From positions 947,137-1,011,136 of the forward strand of contig LSYV01000018.1 of assembly GCA_001584585.1 (NCBI GenBank): a DNA stretch of 64,000 nt. The letters run 5' to 3'. A program made the translations under genes and the position numbers. Below are positions 35,268-47,000 of the stretch, piece after piece. Under the pieces are notes generated by a model, which worked only from the letters and a program-made list of their open reading frames with translations, had not been told where the DNA came from and ran no database searches. How positions within the stretch are numbered: the stretch's first letter is position 1; each line of letters begins with the position of its first letter. Source of the stretch: Gonium pectorale (lineage: Eukaryota > Chlorophyta > Chlorophyceae > Chlamydomonadales > Volvocaceae).

Positions 35268-38200
35268 ATGGGCCTGGCACGCTTCTTTTCGTGTATCTGT
35301 AATGCTTCTGATGTTGTAGAGGAGGTACGGAGGCACGCGACGGTGGTGGGTTTGACGCGGCACTTGGCGCTGCCGCCGCTTTTCCATACCCCAATCCCAA
35401 GCAAGTATAGCATAAATCGCAAGGCCACTTCAAGGCTTTAGCATACTGCGCTAAACCCGGGCGACCGTAAACCGCGCTCCGGCTCCTGATGAAGCACGGA
35501 ACGAGGAGAGTGCCGAATGTTCTCCCACCAGTCGTAGAATGGCTTGGGTGTGAACACTGCAGCCGGCCTGTGGCTGCAGCTCCCTGCCCTGCGCCCTCCT
35601 GCAGGGCGCACGTGCCCTCCTCGCTGCCAGAGTACTGTCGAAACACAGTTTGCCCTATCATACTCGTTGTCTACAGGCTCGTGGTCGGCACGTAGGGAAT
35701 GGATCCGGGGTTTTTCATGACCATGACACGCTGCTGGGCAGCACCGGGCCGAGCAAGGTCCTATTGGTGAGTGGCGCAGATTACTAGTTGCGCTCACTTC
35801 GCCTAGTGCTGCGCTTACCCATCACTTGCTGTTGGCTCCTAGCCCAGCGTCCGTTTGCACTCGTCGGGCAGTCAAGGACCTTCTCATGAATTGCCGCTGA
35901 GCGCCTGCCGCACCCTGCTGTCCGCACCCTACCGACTTCAAACACAGGATGGCTTGGCGTCTTTCTCTGGCAGACCCGGAGAGCCCGCGCAGCAGCAGCA
36001 GTCAAAGCTCCTGACGGCGCAGAGCCAGGGATCCCTTAAAGTGACCCAGGATCAGTGGTCAGGTGCCGACGGCACTCGTGCTCAGCTGGGTGGCGGCTCG
36101 GGGAAATGGTTGGGCGGCGCCGCGCTGGGGGGCTCGTGCGGCCCCAAGGTGGTCTCGGACGCGGTGGCGGCCGTCAGCGGTGATGCCCTGCTGCCGTCGT
36201 GCCGCTCGATATCCCAGTCGTCTGCCAACGCCGCGCGGACACAGCGCTCCTTCACGTCCTCCTTTAAGCGCCATGTCAGCGGGCGCGTGCTGCCGGCTGA
36301 GGGCGAGGCGCTGCAGGACTCGCAGCCAGGCGCCGCCCGCGGCAGCACGTCCAGCGGGTACGGGCCGACCAACCCCAGCGGCAGCGGAGCGCCGCCACCC
36401 CAGGGCGAGCGGACGCTGCTGGAAATCATCCAAGAGCAGCAACAGCTGGCGGCGACTGCGGGGACCATGTTTAAGCCCACTTGCTCCATGCGGGTGAGTC
36501 ACGGTCCTCACAAAGCATGATGAGAATGTGAGGAAACTTTCCGTTGCGAACATCCAGCGTGGGGACCTGGCAGATGCCACTGCGGGTGGTTCGGAGCGAT
36601 GCAACGGACGCGCATTGGAAGGGAATGGGGATCAGGCAGTCCCCGGCGACTGGGTCGCCGGCGACGTGTCGGCCTCTGTATCCATGCCGCATGCTCTTGC
36701 ATACATACAACGTACCTTTATTAACAGGGCCGTCCGTCATCTGTACCACGCCGACACGCCTCTCGGCATCTCGCTCCCTCGTCCCCTCCTCCGGCCGCAG
36801 CGGCACAGCGCAGACCCGATGGGTGCCGCGCTAGCCGCGGTGCGCGCCCGGCCCAGCTACACGGCCCTGGGCATGCAGCGGCCCAGCCCGCCGTTGCCAA
36901 ACCAGCAACCGCACCACCAGCTGCTCCGCTCCACAAGCTCCCGGAACGCGCAGTCGTTCACAACGATGTCCACCCGCGGCGCACCTCCGGCCAAGTGGTA
37001 CCGAGCCCCGGTCCGCCCCACCGCCGACGGCTTCACGGCAAGCCGTGCTCCCAGCATAACACGTAGCTCTAGCATGACGAGCAACCGCAGCCGCGCCCCC
37101 GGCAAGAAGGGCACCGCTGGCGGCGGCATAAGCAGCAGCCCGTTCAGTGATGCGGCAGCCGCGGTGGCAGCGACGGCGTTCGGGGATGAGGCCGTGCCTG
37201 AGCCGCGCGCCGACAGCTTGGTCCTCCGTGACAGCTCCTTCCCCGCGCGCTCCACGGCGTCCTATACCCGGTACAACCAGCCGGTGGCGGCGCTGCATGC
37301 GCTGGGCGTCGCGCGGCCCCCACAGGTACGAGGTGGGAGCATGTCGGGCACGGGCACTGCAGCATGCTCCTTGGGGAGGGTGGCGTGTACTGCCTTGGGC
37401 TGGTGCGCGGATCGTGTGTTGCGATGGGCGTGTAACGTAATGCGCGTTCGGCAGCAGCCGCTCCCCGCGCTCGTTTGAGCAACTGCCCGTGACGCCTCGC
37501 GGTTGTCCGCCTTGGCCACAGGTGCCACTGTCTGCTAAGCGGAAGGAGAGCAGCGGACATGACTCTGGCAGCAGGGGCGTGGCTGCACGGACTCATAATG
37601 AGGATAGCGACGGCTTGTGGCACAGCGCGGGCGGCGGAGGGGCTGAGCACGCGCCCGGGGCGGCTCGGGGCGCTGCCGCCACGCAGACACGCGACGGGCG
37701 CCAGGGCCGTCGTAGCCAGCGGGATATCCGCACCGGACAGCGACCACTTTCCGGCGGCGACTGGAACGTCGGCCCGCCGCCGCCGCCTCTGGGCGATGGC
37801 CGAGAGGAGGGTTCAACCGACGGCCGTGAGCCGCTGGCCGGACCCGTGCTGGCCGAGGCTTACGAGGGCGAGCCGGCTGGCGGTGGCGGCAGCTGCGGCA
37901 GCAACGGCGATGGAAGGATGGTGGTTCAGGCGGGGAGGGTGACTCTGGCGTCGAACGACTCGGCTAAGGTGGCTGACGCGACGGCAGCAGGCGGTCTGAC
38001 GGGCCAGCGACCCTCTGAGCGCTGGCTGCGCTCGCGTCAAATGCGGCCGCAGGTGGGTCTCGCGTCGTCACGTGCCTTTGTTGCCAGCGCGGAGTTTGGT
38101 GCCTTTGGAACCCATAGTCAGGGTCCACTGGCAGGTGCGGTGAGTCTGATTGGCGGAAAGTTGCATACGTGCTGTGGACGGCACTGCAGCTCGTACCGGA

Positions 38201-38626
38201 CTTGCCTTCGGCACGCTTTCTACACTCGCCGTATGTGTCCTGCACACTTGCGCAGTTTCGCGGCCGTCACTGGGTCCACTGGCAGCTATCGCTCCGTCGC
38301 TGAAGGACTCGTCAGACGTGTCTGTCCCATTCACGCGCTGTGTGTTCCTGTGCCGACCTTGCGCCGCTTCTCGGCCCGTGCAGAAGAGCATCCTGAAGAA
38401 GGACGACCCTGCCTTCACCGCCGGGGGCTCTGGGGACACCTTCACGCATCCTGCCCGGGAGCTTGGTAGTGACACGGGAAGCGCCGCCGAGCCATCCCAG
38501 CCCGTCACACCCGACCTTCGCAGCGCGTCGCCAACACTTCTGTGCTCCCCTATTAACTGCCATACGGCGTCGGATGCATGTGTACCGGTTCCGGGCAGCC
38601 CTGAGGAGGATGGCGACTCCGCATGA
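35268..38626 (+). CDS. Predicted N-acylated, largely disordered protein of unknown function
   Basis: I do not recognise a family. Six exons, 35268-35324, 35677-35766, 35843-36493, 36801-37325, 37522-38052 and 38384-38626, are all multiples of three and join without a stop to about 698 residues. The first exon encodes MGLARFFSCICNASDVVEE: a Gly at position 2 with Cys at 9 and 11 fits N-myristoylation plus palmitoylation, so membrane or ciliary-membrane attachment is plausible. The rest is rich in Ser, Gly, Ala, Pro, Arg and Gln, with no folded domain visible. Short conserved-looking islands are FHDHDTLLGSTGPSKVLLP, TQRSFTSSFKRHVSGRVLPA, GERTLLEIIQEQQQLAATAG (helical), PPAKWYRAPVRPTADGF and KSILKKDDPAF near the end. 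The first exon was chosen because GAG|GCT joins in frame to exon 2. An alternative ATG at 35489 does not connect cleanly. Confidence 0.66.
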
Positions 38627-41052
38627 GCCCCTTCGGCGTCCTGCACGCTGTCGGCTGGGGATTGAGGTGGCGGCGGGCTGCAGGTGGCAGCGGGGCCCGG
38701 TAAGGCACGTGCGTACGGGCAGGGGATGCCGCAAAGGCAGCCGAATGCGCGAGGCAGTTCAGGCGGTGCACTGTACTACACTATGCATGATTGAGGTAAC
38801 GGTAGCAGGAGTGAAAGCGGGTGGACCGGCGCTAGGTATGCCGTGAGCACCCTCTGGTGTGTGGTTGTTATGCTCGCGTCGCCAACACCTCTATCGCAGC
38901 ATCTAGCCCTGGCGAAGGTCTGCAGGGGAAGAGGAGCCCGCCTCTATGGTCATACACACCCGAAGGCGCGACGTCTCCAGAAGGGCATGCAACGGTGTGG
39001 CTGTCTTCTTCGTGTTTGTGCGTTTCGAGGAGAAGCAGGCTTGGGCGTGGGCTTATGCGTGTGGCACGTTTGCGGGCATGGCGGCTATCTCTTAGTGGCA
39101 CGGCAAGTTGGGGTGCCGCATGCCGACATGCACGAGCTCGTGGACAGAGGGCTATGTGTACTCGTTGGCAACTCAGTTCGGGCTTGCAAGCGTTGATGAT
39201 GCAACTATGACTACGATTTAGGAAGACTTGAGGAGAGCGGTGAGCTCATATCACGGTACTAGTTGGTTAAGCGGGAGTCACGCGTTGTGTAGCCGCGTGG
39301 CACTTGACTTTGCCATGTCGCCGAACGAGTTTGATCTTTTGGATTGCACATTCGCGGCGCAGTCCCGCACCTATGCCTTCTAGGGTCCTGCATCATGCTC
39401 TGAAGGTTGATGTTGCCCCTCATGCCATGCCTGGTTTGGATGATTTGTTATGCTGGGACTTGCATGCATTTTGAGTCATTCATTGCGTCCTGAAGCACCG
39501 TCCCCCATGATGACGAATTACGGCGCATCAGGCCCGTTGGGTCAACCGCTGTGCATGTACGCCGTACATTAAGCTTCCAAGGCCTTGGGCATGGCTGAAA
39601 GCCCTGCACACATTTTTTGCTCTACGCACCACAGCGTAGCGAGGCTTAGGTGGAACTTTATTGTTTCACATAATGTTGACTGCCTGTTTGTGGCCCTGGT
39701 GACGACCACAGACGTTGCATCGAAAGCGCCGCCGCAAGGGTCCTCGCTCTCGTTCAGTGAGGCTCAGTCAAAGGGGCTCCGGCTAGTCTTGAGTTCCCCA
39801 TACGAATGAAGTGGCGCGTTTTATTCGGTAAGGATCTGAACTGGTCACTTCTTGCACTTACTGGGATCTGTGCTAAATTTGTTTCTATACTTCAATAAGG
39901 TGTTGGTATTGAAGCAATTGCCGCGTGTTTTGAATGTCGGGGCACCCATGGCCCGCTGGAGTATGTATGTCATAGAAGACCTCATGCGCCGTGCGTATTC
40001 TGTCGCTTTATTTACACTCCGCAGCACTCTCCCCAAACAGCAGCAATCCTGCGACAAGCGCTCTTGGAGCGTCATATGGGCTTATCTCGTAGACCTCGCG
40101 ACCCTCCAGCAACCTTAAAACCCAAAAAGCCGTGACAGGTGCGCAAGATAGGAACACTACACACCCCTCTGCAAACACACCAGCGCGGGCCGACTTACCC
40201 GCATGGCAATTCGCAAGCATGCGCGCTACACCGAAGGGTCAGAAGTGCTGTTGGTGACAAGCGATGAGTAAAATAAATGTTTTGCACACGCGTCTGCCCA
40301 AATCATGTATCATAATAGTCTGTGTCAGCAATAATTTCAAGAGACACGATATACGACTTGTGCGGGCTCGGCGGTGGGATGGCGCCGGCACGACCGCATG
40401 CAGTAAACGCTCTCACCGACGAGCAGACAAGCCCGCACTCGTGGTGATGCAGACACTCCGCAAGACGGGGACGATAAGCCTCGCCGTCAGCGGGAAGATG
40501 CACAGACTTCGATGACGGGACCTGCAACGCAGCCTGCACAGCCTAACGCTGCGCGCGGCATCATTCGACACGCGCGCGATGGGGCCAAGCCGCGTTGACA
40601 CGTCCCCGTAGTCATGGTCACGATACCTAACACCCCTTTCTGGACCCGCATGTGCCGTTTGCAGCGTGCTGCAAAGTCTTCATCGTCGACGGGACGTTCC
40701 TCCGCCCAACCCTGCAAGGGTCTCCTCAGACTGACAGCTGATGCGGCGCTTTCATGCGCCCCCTTACTCCCGCTGCTGCTTGGCCACTGATGACGGGGCC
40801 ATTCTCAACAACGTGCGACTGAAGCGAACGCCCCATTGTAGATAATGTTAGTTCTGTCACGACGGGTATGCCTCTTTCAGCATAGCGCGTAGGTACACGC
40901 AGTTCGCCAACAGCACAAACTATACAGAAACGACCAGCGCCAATGATCACCACATTGCGTTCATAAAGCAACCACGCCCACAGTACAACCGCGCCTCCTC
41001 CCCATTTCCCGTCAAGCCCGTCCTTTCCCCACTGAAGAAGCGTCAACGCTGC
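38627..41052. other. Convergent intergenic region
   Basis: About 2.4 kb between the stops of the acylated-protein gene (+) and the large channel gene (-). It is AT-richer toward 39.2-40.4 kb. No domain-bearing frame, tRNA or repeat array was recognised. A minus-strand TGTAA (TTACA on plus) at 40012-40016 is the best polyadenylation candidate for the channel gene. Confidence 0.45.
40012..40016 (-). terminator. Candidate polyadenylation signal TGTAA (channel gene)
   Basis: TTACA on plus (TGTAA on minus), about 1.04 kb after the stop of the channel gene. The long distance makes this tentative. Confidence 0.25.
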
Positions 41053-44000
41053 TCAGCCGCTGGGTTCCACCTCGCCGGGGGTTCGTATCCGAGGCGGGTC
41101 GTGAACAGACGTGCTGTTCATGCTGCCAGATGGTCGCCCCGGACCCGACCCGTTCCAAGCCTGAGGCTCCTCAGGGTCAAGCACCAACCTGGCCGCCGTC
41201 GCAACGCCGCCACCGCTAGGTGGGCTGCTCCCGTTGCGGGAGCCCGGCGGCTCGCTGGCGATGCCGTCGCGGCTGCCCAGTCGCGGCGCGTCATTAGCTC
41301 CTCCGACGCCGCCTGGCGCCGAACGATTTGAGCCAGGCATGGGCAAGGTAGCAAGGGAAATCTGGGGCGCCATGGTGTCCATCAGCAACACCCCCTCCAC
41401 CCCCTCGTCCCCCTCCAGAATAGAAGACGCGGGCGGTGGTGCCTCCGCAATGAGGCTCCGCCGCTTTCCACCACTGCTGATCGCACTGCCGCTGCTTCCC
41501 GGTCCTGCCGACGGCCCTGGGACGGGCGGCGGCAACGGCGCAGGCGCGGGAATCGCCTCGGGCGGCTGGGGTCGGCCGCTGCCGAAGCCCGCCGCAGCGA
41601 GGACGGCCGGCGAGGCACCATTCGTACTGATGCGCGCGCTTGCAGTGTTGCCGATTGGCGTCGTGTTGGGGCTCACGGGCAGGCCGCCGCGGGCGGTGGA
41701 GGCTCCCGACTCGTGGGGCGCGTCGTCCGCAAAGGTGGCGTGCAGGTGTGCGTGTGAGTTGGCACCGGGCCCGGCCTGCCCTGGCTGCGGGCCACCGCTG
41801 CTTGGCCGCACCGACGCCGTTACCCCCAGCATGGGCAGAAGCGGTAGGGGCGGCGGCGCGCCCGACGGGATGGCGCTGGTGGGCCTACTGGCCGCCCGGC
41901 TAACGATGCTACCAGGAAGGCCGAACGCCAGCGGCTCTGTGCTCTTGCTGCCGCGCACGACCATGCTGATCGCGCCCACGCCGCCTGCCGTGTTCCGAAT
42001 GCCCGCACCGCGGCGGCCTAGCGGCGATACCATCGCCGCTACATCAGCCGCCATCGTCGCCGCGCCGCCGCCGCCACCACCAAGTCCCGGCCCGAGGCCG
42101 CCGGGACCGCCCGTCGTAGATGGCTGCCGCACCTTGAGGTGATTCATCACTGTGTCCAGGTTGTTCGACAGCCGGTTAATGGTTCGCTCCAGCCGCTCCA
42201 ACCGTTCAGTGTCCACTGTGCCTGTGGCGGTAACGACTCCACCGCCCGGGCGCCGCACCATGGTCATGGCGCCTAGGGTGGTATAGGCGTCGGTCTGCCG
42301 CCGAGCCACCGGAGCGACGCTCTTTGCCGACTTAAACGATGCCATCCGGCTCAGGGCGCGCCCGCCGCCGGCACCGCTGCGAGTGTCATCGTCGTCACTG
42401 TCCGAGTCAGAGAGCGGCTCTGCCAGCGTGCTCCGCCCGCCGCCGCCGCCGGTCTGGCTGACGGCGCGCGAGGGCGTGCCAACAGCTCCGGCGGTATTGC
42501 TGCCCGGCGGGCCTCCGGCGGGCCCCGTGACGCCTCCACCAGGCCGTGCTAGTACCGCAGTCAGGTCGCTGCGGGTGTTGAATTGTTGCACAGCGGGATG
42601 TACGTCATGACGACTACCAAGTACAGCTAATCCCGATGCAGCTCGCATTGCACGTTTCACATACAGCCCACTGGAGCACATGCCAAGAAGCCGAACCCTG
42701 CTTGCCTCTGGCTGCTCGAGGCGTTGTCCTTGCGCAACGGCATCAATAGGTGCAGATAGGGGTGGTTGTCCGCATTCGACAGGCTGCCGCCCGTCGTGCT
42801 CTCCACATCAATGATCAGCTCGGCACGACCTGGGTTGTTGCAAGGACACATATCAAACTCAGCAGAGACACACGGCCGCAAGGACCCGATAGCTTACGAT
42901 GAAGCAGGACAGGGGTCATTACGAGGCCCTTTCTTAATTAATACACTTTACCCCGGGCTGTGTAAGTACGGAAACCATGAGCGGCGACACAGCATAGCTA
43001 GCGGCGCACCTTTCAGGAAGACGAAGTGCTGGATGCCTTTGACCTTCTGGAAGATGTCCGCCATGAGCGTGATAATCATGTTGAGCAGCACGACCAGCAC
43101 CGCAAACATGTACACGCAGTAAAGTAGGACCGCAAACTACGCGGGGGGAGCAGAAGGCGTGGGATTAAAAGAAAGCGCGCGGCACGGTGGCGGAGCGGAA
43201 AAAGGAATGCAGCAGCCTTAGCAGTACGAATCGGTCACAGCATGCGCGGGGCAGGGACTGTGACGGGGTCTTGACCAACTGACAATCCGCCGTTCCACCA
43301 CGAACAAGTGCGCGAGGCAAGCGCGCACACCCTCGCCACGCCGCTCCGCAGGCCCTTACGTGACTGTACTCGGAGGTGAGTGCGCCGTGCGGGTCGCCTT
43401 GCTGGAACATGACGAGGTACACGTTCAGCAGCGAGTTGCCGAAGTTGCCATACAGCAAGCCGAGCCCACTGCTCCCGTCCGCGTTCACGTCGGGCGCGTT
43501 CCTGCAGAGCGTTGGGGCGTAAAGCGGTACAGCCCGCTGAACCACCAGCAACTGCGACTGCGCCATGCCAGACAGTGAAAAGCATTGTAGCCAATACCGG
43601 CGCCATCGGTGGGCGATCCGACCTCGCTGTCTCGCCGCCCCATCCTTGCCGACTAGGTTGGTATGCTCCCAGCCATTGAAGCTGCGTATATGCTACGCAA
43701 GTGCTCCGGGTCGACCCGGCTTTGCAAGCACGCACCTAAAGAGCACCATGAAGGCGACCGCAAAGCTGATGAATAGCGTGGCCAGCAAGCTGATAAAGAA
43801 CTTGAGGCCCTTGATGATCTCGGCGGTCATAAAGATAAATGTCCCCACGCCGTCGATGGCCAGGCCGTAGAAGAGCACCTTGACCCACAACATAATCACC
43901 TCGGCGGCCACCTGAGGCGACGTGAGCGGAGGGATGAATCCCAGGAATCATGTTTGCAATCGCGCATGCACGTACTCTTCTCGCACTGCATCCTCATGTA

Positions 44001-47000
44001 CATTCCAGCATTCGGGAAGTGCATTTTGAAAATGTGTCGCATTTTCCACACGTCGGGCCCGCGTGCATGTCCTTGCTTGCGGCACTCACCAGCGCCGCGA
44101 CGAACTCCCCTTGCTGCAAGCCGTATCGGAAGACGGTGCAGGGGCACACGACCAGGGTCGTGACATAGGCCGCAATATCCACGATGTTCCAGAACGAGTC
44201 GAAGTAGGCGCTCGCCCCCAGGCTAGCCAGCTGCACAAACTCCAGCACCAGAAAGTACATGCCGTACAGGAACAGGACCCCAGCGAACACGACGATGGCG
44301 ACCCCGCGAGTCGTGTCGTACAGCCCAGTGATGGATGCCTGTGGGCAGCGGGGCAGCGGGATTGCTTGCCCTAACAAACACACGCGCACATTGGCGACCC
44401 AACGATGGCTCAAGCACCTGCAGTACTAGCAGCGCCCGCAACGTTGCAGTGGCGCCGCGATGCCCATCCTATAACCTATACTGCACCATCCATAGGCTCT
44501 GGCACTCTCGCAACCCCGCATTCCCTGCAATCCCCGTTTCCCTTATTTATTAACCACAATCCCCGCGTACCGTGCTGTCGTGGTCCGCGAACAGGACTGC
44601 GAAGACCGTGAAAAGGACGGTGTACAGCAGGTAGACAAGCGCCTTGATGTAGATGCGCCGCTGCGCAAAGTTGCGCCACTTGTAGTCCACAATAGCCTAC
44701 AGGACAGGACACGACAGCACACGGTTAGTACTTTACTTGGCACAGAACCAACAATACACCGCTGCTCTGGTTGAGAACGAGCCATACCGGCACGAGGCCA
44801 CCCGCATGTGCGGTTGCCGGCCCGGACCATACCTTGACTGTATCACTGCCGAAAGTCTGCACTGGCACCCCGCTCTCCACCAGCGTGTGGAGCACCGACG
44901 TCTTGCCACTTGCGGCCGCGAAGGGTAGCCGCACCATGCACGCCTCCATGAGCGCCATTGGTCCCTTGTTGCCCTGCTGCACGAGGCCAAGGCATCCCAG
45001 CACCGCCCATGACATTTGTAAGTGCCCTCGTGCATCGCTGCAGCAAGTTCTCAATCAGGCCTGACATGGTTTAGACATGTGGGATGACATGGCAAGAGAC
45101 TTGGTGGTTGTCCATGCTCAAGCGGGCAGACTGTTGAACCAGCACTTACCCCTTGCAGCTGCAGCTCGCTCATCCACATCTCTTTGTAGGACGTGTACGA
45201 GGGCGCAGACGTCACGATCATGCCGCGAGCCGCAATAGACGACGGCACCTCCATCTCACCAAGCGGCCGGAGGGGTAGCCCCGACAAAAAAACCTACAGA
45301 AACCGTATGCGTTAGCCCAAGAACACACACAAACTGACACACGAACGGCGCTAACGGTATGAACGCATGATCCCATTTGTGATGACCAGGCTACCACACA
45401 CCGCTACATTCCGTATGCAGGTATAACGGAGTGACCAACGCTTGGCAATACAACCCTTTGTCGCAAGCAAAACACGAACACCTGCCTGTGTCCTTCCCGC
45501 ACCTGGCACATGGTGGGATACTGCTGCGCCACGGCGGGGATGGCCTGCGTGATGGCGTGGTAGGACCCGGGAGTCACCTTCTGCGCCAACACTGCGTCCA
45601 GGACGTGCTGCACACAGTCGGCGGCGCCCGCCTCCAGCGCAATCTTGACCGCGTTGGGCTCCGTCCGCTCCTGCGGCTGGGTGTCCTGCACGGTGAAAGC
45701 AACACGAAATTGATTTCAGTTCCGAAGCGAGCCGTTTTCATTTCTTGCAGGGCCTTTTGAGTAAGTCTTGCACGTTGACAGAGTGACGGCAGGAAATATT
45801 GGCTTCTATCTACGGGCTTGATTTCATTGGCATGGCCCTGCAATCCGCCAAAGCACGCACGGCTTACCGGCCATACTTTACTGCTGCCACGGCCCAGTCC
45901 GTCCTTGACGGCAGGTGGCGCCTTCCCATCGGGGTCGTCTTCCTGCCATGCGTTTCGGCCGAGATCGCTCACGTGTCGCTGCGGGCACATGAGAAGGGCG
46001 ACACGGCTTCAGGCATATCAGTTGTCGGTTGCATGTGATCGCCTTTTGGACATCAGGCCTAAAGCTCTCCCAAGCTGCATCTGTCAGAAGAACTAAAATC
46101 GCCTGCATCAGCTGAACCCCTTACCATGTCGACGCCGTCTTCCGTCCCGTCCTCTAGATCGCGACTCCGGCTGCCTACACGCGCCAGTTTGTGTACCGCG
46201 TGACGGATGCTGCGGCCGAAGTTGGACGTCGCATGGTAGTGGCTGGCGCCAGGGGAACCTGCCGCACTGCCACCGCCACCGCCGCCACCACTGCCCGTGA
46301 CGTTGGCGGTTTGGACCGGCGGCGGCGGCGGCGCTGGTATAGGCAGCGTCACGTTTCCAAACATGAAACTGCGCCGCCGGCTGCGGGTCATATCGTGCAC
46401 TCGCTCTGCCTCCAGGACAGATCCGAGCAGCGACTTCGGATGGTGCCGCCCGCCTGGTGCCGGGAGGTGCGCGCTGCCTCCGTGCACGCTGCCGCCATGG
46501 ACACTGCCATTGGAACCCCCAGCCCCGGCAACAGGTCGGCCGTCCGTTGAGGTTGGTCCGCTGCCGGTGCCGGGGTTGCTAGTGTGCGGTGCTCCGTTCC
46601 CGCTGGTTTGTGGGGTTGGACCTTGGAAGGCGGTGTTCTTGAGAATCGAGGTCCGCGTGGCAGGGCTGACGCGGTTATTTCCCAGCGGCGATGGTGCCAG
46701 GTTGGCGCTGGCAGGCGTAGCAGCCCCAGCGACGTTGAGGCGGCCAGGGGTGCTGGCGGTGGAGTGCGCAGGAGGGGTGATCCGCAACTCCGTTGGATAC
46801 ACGAGGGACGAGCGCGCAGGACTGCTGCAACGAGTGTTGACGCAGCAAAAAGGATAGAGCGACACTGAGTGCGTTTGTCGGAAAGGCACATTGCCCGTCC
46901 GCCCTGTATTGCTAAGCACCATAAGGCATCCGCATTCGCATTACTAGCATGCTTCAATCCACTGGGCAGAAGGATCCCCTCCGTCAGAGACGACTCCGAA

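Noticed and set aside
41234..42142. Plus-strand frame of 302 codons
   Set aside because: Antisense to the Gly/Pro-rich tail exon of the channel gene; a GC-rich shadow without motifs.
44875..44950. Walker A-like ASGKTS suggesting a nucleotide-binding site in the channel protein
   Set aside because: The context LPFAAASGKTSVLHTLVESG fits an ankyrin helix pair (A-A-G-T-V---L-E-G) and lacks the Gly-x4-Gly-Lys spacing.
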